NCBI GenBank assembly: GCA_041751875.1
Contig: JBGSIC010000007.1
Span: forward strand, 1-35,763
Source: JBGSIC01 sp041751875
Lineage (GTDB): Bacteria; Bdellovibrionota; FAC87; UBA2466; JACKAF01
Direction of reading: 5' to 3'
DNA length: 35,763 nucleotides
The translations under genes and the position numbers were made by a program. Each line of letters starts with the position of its first letter. Position 1 is the first letter of the stretch. This document shows positions 31,232-35,763 of this stretch, piece after piece. Below the pieces are notes generated by a model that saw nothing but the letters and a program-made list of their open reading frames with translations, made no database searches and was not told the DNA's origin.

Positions 31232-33196
31232 TTGAATCTTTTGAACGACATCAATTCGCCGGAAGACCTGCGGCGCCTATCACGGGCACAGTTGCCCCAA
31301 GTGGTTCAAGAAGTCCGCGATTTTATCATCGATGTCATTTCCCAAAAAGGCGGTCACTTTGCTTCGAATCTGGGAAGTGTGGAACTGACAGTCGCATTAC
31401 ATTATGCGTTTGATACTCCCAACGACAAAATTGTTTGGGATGTCGGGCACCAATCGTACCCACACAAAATTCTCACGGGTCGCCGGGACAATTTTCACAC
31501 CATTCGCCAACAAGACGGACTCGCGGGATTTACCGCACGTTCCGAAAGTCCCTACGACCACTTTGGCGCGGGACACGCGAGCACGGCGCTTTCCGCCGCT
31601 CTGGGTATGGCAGAAGCCATGCGCCAGTCTCAACAACCCAACATGGGAATCGCTGTCGTCGGGGATGGCTCTCTGACGGGTGGGCTAGTTTACGAGGCGA
31701 TGAATAATGCAGGTCATATCCCGGTCAAAAACCTTCTCTTTTTATTCAATGATAATGAAATGTCGATTGATCCCAACGTGGGAGCGATTGCTAAGTTCAT
31801 CAATCACACGGTTACCAATCCTGGCTACAATCGCTTGCGCGCCGATTTGATCCAGATGCTCGGGTCTCTTTCTGAAAAGGGAATTCCGGTAAATGAAATT
31901 GCTTCTCGCGTAAGAAAAAGCGTAAAAACTTTTTTTACCCCTGGAATGCTCTTTGAGTGTTTTGGTTTTCGTTACTTTGGTCCCATCAATGGGCACGACA
32001 TCGACGAACTCGTCGACACGCTCGCCTTTATCAAGCAGCAGGGCCCAGAGGGGGGACCTTACTTGGTGCATACTCTCACCACTAAAGGCCGCGGATACAA
32101 ACTCGCGGAAGAAGCCCCGGTAAAATATCACGGCGTTTCTCCGTTTAAAGTCATTGATGGAATTCAGGCATCGACCAAGAAGTGTTTGCCGAACTATCAG
32201 GACATTTTTTCGAATACGCTCGCGCGTATCGCTCGCGAGAATCCACGGGTACTTGCTATCACCGCCGCCATGCCGAGCGGCACGGGCTTGGTAGCTTTCC
32301 AAAAAGAATTTCCCACTCGCACTTACGATGTCGGCATTGCCGAAGCACACGCTGTCCTTTTTGCTGCCGGGCTCGCGACAGAGGGATTTCGACCCGTCAC
32401 CGCAATCTATTCCACGTTCTTGCAGCGCGCTTTTGACCAAGTCATTCACGATGTAGGCATTCAAAAGCTTCCCGTCATTTTTGCGCTAGATCGCGCGGGG
32501 ATGGTGGGCGCCGATGGGGCAACTCACCAAGGCGCGTACGATCTTACTTATCTTCGAACGGTTCCCAACTTCGTCGTCATGGCGCCTAAGGATGAGAATG
32601 AATTGCAGCACATGATTTATACGGCCATTGAATACAAAGCGGGACCCATCGCGTTCCGTTACCCGCGTGGCCCCGTGGTCGGGGTGCCGATGGAAGAATC
32701 ACTGCGGCAACTACCCATTGGCAAAGGCGAACTTCTCAACGCGGATTGCGAAACTCCGGACGTGCTCTTGGTGGGAATTGGATATTCCGTTCAGTCCGCT
32801 CTCAGTGCTCAAGCCTTACTTCAGCAGCAAGGGCTTCGCACCGCGGTCATCAATGCCCGCTTTGCCAAACCGCTCGATGAAGCGTTGCTCTTAGAGTGGA
32901 TCACCGCTAGCCGCTTGGTCGTAACGGTCGAAGAAAATACGACTCTGGGTGGATTTGGGGCTGCGGTTTTGGAACTGCTGTCTCGTCGGAACGTACTGGC
33001 TCACTCCTTACTGCTGGGAATGCCGGATTCCCCGGTAGAGCACGGCTCGCAAGATCAGCAGCGAAAACGCTTCCAAATTGATGGGGAGGGCATAGCGGCC
33101 CAGACGCTAGCAAAGCTCGCCAGTCTCCCTCAAAAGAACCGTTTTTCTTTCATTAAGCGTAAACCGCCTTTCCAATCTGTCCTAGTGCCTCAGTAA
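31232..33196 (+). CDS. dxs: 1-deoxy-D-xylulose-5-phosphate synthase
   Basis: First enzyme of the MEP isoprenoid pathway: joins pyruvate and glyceraldehyde 3-phosphate using thiamine diphosphate. At 654 residues it is slightly longer than the usual 620-640. It has H42 in GGHFASNLG, the ThDP/Mg motif G144-D145-G146 with NN (158-159), and the transketolase central domain with DRAGMVGADGATHQG. The catalytic-Glu segment reads IAEAHAV (369-375), while nearly all homologues have EQHAV; E371 is kept. The start is a TTG with no ribosome binding site, 3 nt after the prenyl synthase stop, so coupling is likely. No dxr or other MEP gene is in view. Confidence 0.96.
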   Translation: MNLLNDINSPEDLRRLSRAQLPQVVQEVRDFIIDVISQKGGHFASNLGSVELTVALHYAFDTPNDKIVWDVGHQSYPHKILTGRRDNFHTIRQQDGLAGFTARSESPYDHFGAGHASTALSAALGMAEAMRQSQQPNMGIAVVGDGSLTGGLVYEAMNNAGHIPVKNLLFLFNDNEMSIDPNVGAIAKFINHTVTNPGYNRLRADLIQMLGSLSEKGIPVNEIASRVRKSVKTFFTPGMLFECFGFRYFGPINGHDIDELVDTLAFIKQQGPEGGPYLVHTLTTKGRGYKLAEEAPVKYHGVSPFKVIDGIQASTKKCLPNYQDIFSNTLARIARENPRVLAITAAMPSGTGLVAFQKEFPTRTYDVGIAEAHAVLFAAGLATEGFRPVTAIYSTFLQRAFDQVIHDVGIQKLPVIFALDRAGMVGADGATHQGAYDLTYLRTVPNFVVMAPKDENELQHMIYTAIEYKAGPIAFRYPRGPVVGVPMEESLRQLPIGKGELLNADCETPDVLLVGIGYSVQSALSAQALLQQQGLRTAVINARFAKPLDEALLLEWITASRLVVTVEENTTLGGFGAAVLELLSRRNVLAHSLLLGMPDSPVEHGSQDQQRKRFQIDGEGIAAQTLAKLASLPQKNRFSFIKRKPPFQSVLVPQ

Positions 33197-33200
33197 TTAT

Positions 33201-33228
33201 TGGGGAAATTCGCCCTGCCATTTTTTTT
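33201..33228 (+). terminator. Weak terminator-like sequence after dxs
   Basis: A short GGG...CCC pairing (about 33202-33214) and then T8 (33221-33228) follow the dxs stop. The stem is poor, so this is only a tentative end of the xseB-ispA-dxs transcript. Confidence 0.25.
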
Positions 33229-33314
33229 GCTTCCGGCCTGGGAAATGCGTTAAAAGTGCTACCTGTTCACCTTTTGAATACTGTTAGCATCTAGAATTCG
33301 ACTCAAAATCAATC

Positions 33315-34592
33315 ATGACCTTGCGACGCAAATTTTACGCGCTTGGAGCGATCGGGCTTTTTGCCTTTGCGCAGATCTGCGCGCTGGGCAGTGATGAAGG
33401 TAAGACACCACCTCGGAAAGTCGACCCTTGCGCCGTCACGTTAACGGATCTCAGCAACGCCCTACCCCCGCATCCCAGTCTGCCGAGTCGAACCCTGTCT
33501 CCGACTGAGTTCATGCGTCTGGCCGCCGCCGAACGAGAGATTCTCCAAAAGGAAAAAGAAGTTGGCGGCACCACAGGAAGTAAGTGGGGGCATGAAGCTC
33601 TTGCGCGCGAGCAACGAAACAAAGAACACGCGTTTCGGGCGCAGGAAGCTCGAGCAGCGCGAATGCTTCCGGCGCTCCAGGAACAATTTGGTCCGTCCGC
33701 CACGATTACTGCACGTCCGCCCAACGTGGGCGGCGAAAGTTTTATTTTCGATATCGATAATGTGGAAAATGGACCCCTAGTGGTGAAGGTTCCCAAGAAG
33801 ATGGAGCGTCGAATTAAGCGCGCCTATCACCAGGAAATGAAAATCATCGCTTCGGCTCGAGCCTCGGATCCCGAGGGCGCCGAACATCTTATCAATCCGT
33901 CGAACCACATCACTCTGAAGGTAGATGATGTGCAATACCCTGGCACAGTGATGTCGAAAGCGGCGCACGGAAACCTATTCGATAATCTAGCGGCTTACGG
34001 ACCAGAAGCCGATCCTTTACACACACTCAAAGCGTGGCGCCAAATGCTTTTGGGTCTGCGCGCCGTACACAAGGCGGGCTACATTCACCGCGATATCAAA
34101 CCGATGAACTTTCTCGTGGAAGAGAGAAATGGGGAACTTCACTTTACACTCACCGATTTAGGAATTGCTTCTAGCCGTCGAATTCCCATGGAAGATGTGA
34201 CCCTTGCGGGAACTCCGGGTTATATGAGCTACAATCAAGCACGCAGCGGTCGTCCCGTTTCCGCGGATGACATGGAATCGATTGGAATCGTTTTCAAGGA
34301 AATGCTCATGGGCCGAGGCACCCACCAAGCCTTCGAACGGTCACGGCAGATCGATAGAGAAATCGCGGCCGGAAAGCGTCCAGCTAGTGAAGCGACCGGT
34401 CTTTCTATTCATTGGGAAGACTTACAATTTGTGGGTCGTTATCCTGTGCTCGACAAGTTCCCAAAAGATGTGCTGGAAAGTGTACATCCCCTACTCATCG
34501 ACATCGCCAATGGTGACTATCCCAACACGGACGCAGCGATTCAGGCTGTGGATGCCGCTATCGCGTTGATACGAGAAACAGGGAATCCTTAG
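33315..34592 (+). CDS. Hanks-type Ser/Thr protein kinase with an N-terminal export signal
   Basis: A 425-residue protein. Residues 1-26 look like a signal peptide or anchor: RRK, then a hydrophobic stretch to about residue 24. A linker and charged helical region (about 60-120) precede a kinase domain (about 135-420). Kinase motifs: glycine-poor loop NVGGESF (137-143), ATP Lys K158 (LVVK), helix-C Glu E174, catalytic loop H258-R259-D260-I-K262-P-M-N265, D281-L-G in place of DFG, GTPGYMS (299-305), and D318/D319 of subdomain IX. All catalytic residues are kept, so activity is expected. Export would place it where there is no bacterial ATP, which suggests it acts in another cell, is secreted, or is only anchored. 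It converges with the Cache-like gene. Confidence 0.85.
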   Translation: MTLRRKFYALGAIGLFAFAQICALGSDEGKTPPRKVDPCAVTLTDLSNALPPHPSLPSRTLSPTEFMRLAAAEREILQKEKEVGGTTGSKWGHEALAREQRNKEHAFRAQEARAARMLPALQEQFGPSATITARPPNVGGESFIFDIDNVENGPLVVKVPKKMERRIKRAYHQEMKIIASARASDPEGAEHLINPSNHITLKVDDVQYPGTVMSKAAHGNLFDNLAAYGPEADPLHTLKAWRQMLLGLRAVHKAGYIHRDIKPMNFLVEERNGELHFTLTDLGIASSRRIPMEDVTLAGTPGYMSYNQARSGRPVSADDMESIGIVFKEMLMGRGTHQAFERSRQIDREIAAGKRPASEATGLSIHWEDLQFVGRYPVLDKFPKDVLESVHPLLIDIANGDYPNTDAAIQAVDAAIALIRETGNP

Positions 34593-35732
34593 TTAATAAT
34601 AAGGTTGGTAACGTTCTTTGGGTTCTTGAAAGAACTCGGCGTTGCATCCGGTTAAAACGTATCCAAAAATTCCGCTTTCCTTGTATTGCCCTTCATTGAA
34701 GACAATCGGGGCCACCGACAACACACGAATTGTTTCGGTGAGATTGGGGGCCTTAAAAATATCAACCGATTTTTGCGTAAAAGAAACATTCAGTAGCCGC
34801 TTAAAGTAGGCACCCAGCTTTTCGCCACGGTAGGCAGCAACGTTCAGGGGTCGCTCTCCCACCTGCGAGTCGTCGATCACAGCGGGAACACGTTCTCCCG
34901 TTTCTTTGTCGATTCCGGTTACGTGCCAATACTTCGGATGGACAATGAAATTCAAATCACTGTCTGTGAAATAGATGTAATTCCCGTCTAAGTAGGACTG
35001 GTAAAGATTCTTTTTCTTTATATAGGGAAACGTCGGCATGTAGAGCACATCGCGTAGATGGCGATAATCCAGCCCTAAAACAAAAACCCCGCTTTTCCCG
35101 CGGTAAGCCACACTCAGTTTAGCGCCCTCTAAATTGTCAGAGCTACCTTCACGCGAGTACCAACGCATCATTTGACCGAAACGAAGTTCACCAACCGGTA
35201 ACTTGAGCGCACTTTTCCAAAGCGCTCCATCGCAAAGGGTTTTAGTTGTGCACGTTTGAATCGAGCGCAAAGTAGGATTGGTCTTCCCATCGGTAAGCCG
35301 CACGCGTTCCTGACCGTTTAAGTCAATAAAACTCATCTCGCTGTAGGTGGGTAGCGCCGATTGGGTAATGGTGTCGTTCTTTTCCGTGTAAGTCGTAACC
35401 GGCATATGATGGGAAGCATAGAAAGCCTTGTAGCTGTCGGCTGTGGCAGGCAGGAGGGAAAGAGTACGAACATCTTCTGCCGACTCTGTTAGAAGGCTCC
35501 GAATACGCGCCGAAATTCCGAGCGCCTCGTGTGCGAGCGTGTTGTTCTGGCGTTCGAGAAAGCTTTCCTTGATGCGCTCAAAATCGGTGCTTTGTTGCTG
35601 CCATTTATAAACAAAAAGAACGAATAACAGCAGCGGAATGGGGGCGGTAATGAAGAAAACCACCCAAGGGTTCAAACCAATTTTGTCAGGTTCTCCCTTG
35701 CGGGGGCTGCCTACCTTCATAAAACCAAACAT
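34593..35732 (-). CDS. Membrane-anchored Cache-like sensor protein without an output domain
   Basis: A 379-residue protein with a short basic cytoplasmic tail, one strong membrane segment (about 22-42), then a helix leading into an extracytoplasmic domain that fills the rest. The pattern (long first helix, MSFIDLNGQERVRL at 133-146, later YIYFTDSDLNFIVHPKYW at 252-269) fits a double-Cache ligand-binding domain as in chemoreceptors and sensor kinases. No second membrane segment, HAMP, kinase or cyclase domain follows, so it ends as a stand-alone sensor. C161 and C167 may pair. It probably works with a separate partner. The ATG at 35720 is an alternative start. Its stop abuts the stop of the convergent exported kinase. 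Confidence 0.7.
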   Translation of the reverse strand: MFGFMKVGSPRKGEPDKIGLNPWVVFFITAPIPLLLFVLFVYKWQQQSTDFERIKESFLERQNNTLAHEALGISARIRSLLTESAEDVRTLSLLPATADSYKAFYASHHMPVTTYTEKNDTITQSALPTYSEMSFIDLNGQERVRLTDGKTNPTLRSIQTCTTKTLCDGALWKSALKLPVGELRFGQMMRWYSREGSSDNLEGAKLSVAYRGKSGVFVLGLDYRHLRDVLYMPTFPYIKKKNLYQSYLDGNYIYFTDSDLNFIVHPKYWHVTGIDKETGERVPAVIDDSQVGERPLNVAAYRGEKLGAYFKRLLNVSFTQKSVDIFKAPNLTETIRVLSVAPIVFNEGQYKESGIFGYVLTGCNAEFFQEPKERYQPYY

Positions 35733-35763
35733 AGCACAGTCGGTTGCAAAAGGTGAGGGGGCC

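Noticed and set aside
31742..32464. 240-codon open frame on the minus strand inside dxs
   Set aside because: Fully antisense to a clear DXS core; no family resemblance, no ribosome binding site.
33252..33280. Second copy of the 5427-5457 palindrome
   Set aside because: Only AAAAGTG and CACCTTTTGAA are shared; the arms are imperfect and the loop differs, so chance or heavy decay cannot be excluded.
1..35763. CRISPR arrays, tRNA or rRNA genes, IS elements, prophage or plasmid functions
   Set aside because: No spaced direct repeats, cloverleaf-like sequence in the gaps, transposase or integrase was found by reading through the window.

Overview
The window reads as chromosomal DNA of a free-living Gram-negative bacterium, roughly half G+C, packed with genes on both strands. 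An OmpA-type outer-membrane protein, an LptF/LptG permease, several signal peptides, delta-60 repeats and a CCG-type Fe-S membrane oxidoreductase fit the former deltaproteobacterial groups. Bdellovibrionota/Oligoflexia is my best guess, but this is inference from gene content, not a phylogenetic result. I see no rRNA, tRNA, CRISPR array, integrase or insertion sequence.

Left part (1-5,460): a gene cut by the left edge (minus strand, possibly gshB), a nitrilase-family amidase, an Fe-S/haem membrane oxidoreductase, two small exported proteins of unknown role, and a lone bioB. A strong 14-bp hairpin and a 12-bp palindrome lie between bioB and alaS.

Housekeeping block (5,525-11,407, plus strand): alaS, an LptF/LptG-type permease, def, fmt and rpe, with gaps of 9 to 20 nt. 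It runs into hutH-hutU-hutI (11,456-15,901), which takes histidine to formiminoglutamate; the last enzyme of the route is not here.

Envelope block (15,903-21,868, minus strand): an exported TraB/ChaN/EreA-like protein, a 1089-residue lipoprotein (five Cys-paired Ig-like repeats, one choice-of-anchor-D domain, seven delta-60 repeats), and an OmpA-family porin-like protein 39 nt upstream of the lipoprotein. A 329-bp non-coding stretch with a REP-like element follows.

NAD block (22,198-28,829, minus strand): transcribed as thioredoxin, PAP2 phosphatase, Nudix hydrolase, nadC, nadB, nadA and two short-chain dehydrogenases, with 4-bp overlaps or tiny gaps throughout. It holds the complete aspartate-to-NaMN route.

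Right part (28,923-35,763): a zinc-ribbon/UvrD-tudor-like small protein coupled to an AMMECR1 protein; xseB, ispA-type prenyl synthase and dxs in the widely conserved order; then an apparently exported Hanks-type protein kinase convergent with a membrane-anchored Cache-like sensor that lacks an output domain. The most unusual items are the exported kinase, the repeat-rich lipoprotein, the zinc-ribbon/tudor fusion, the G-quadruplex-forming tract at the xseB start, and the palindromes at the alaS promoter.
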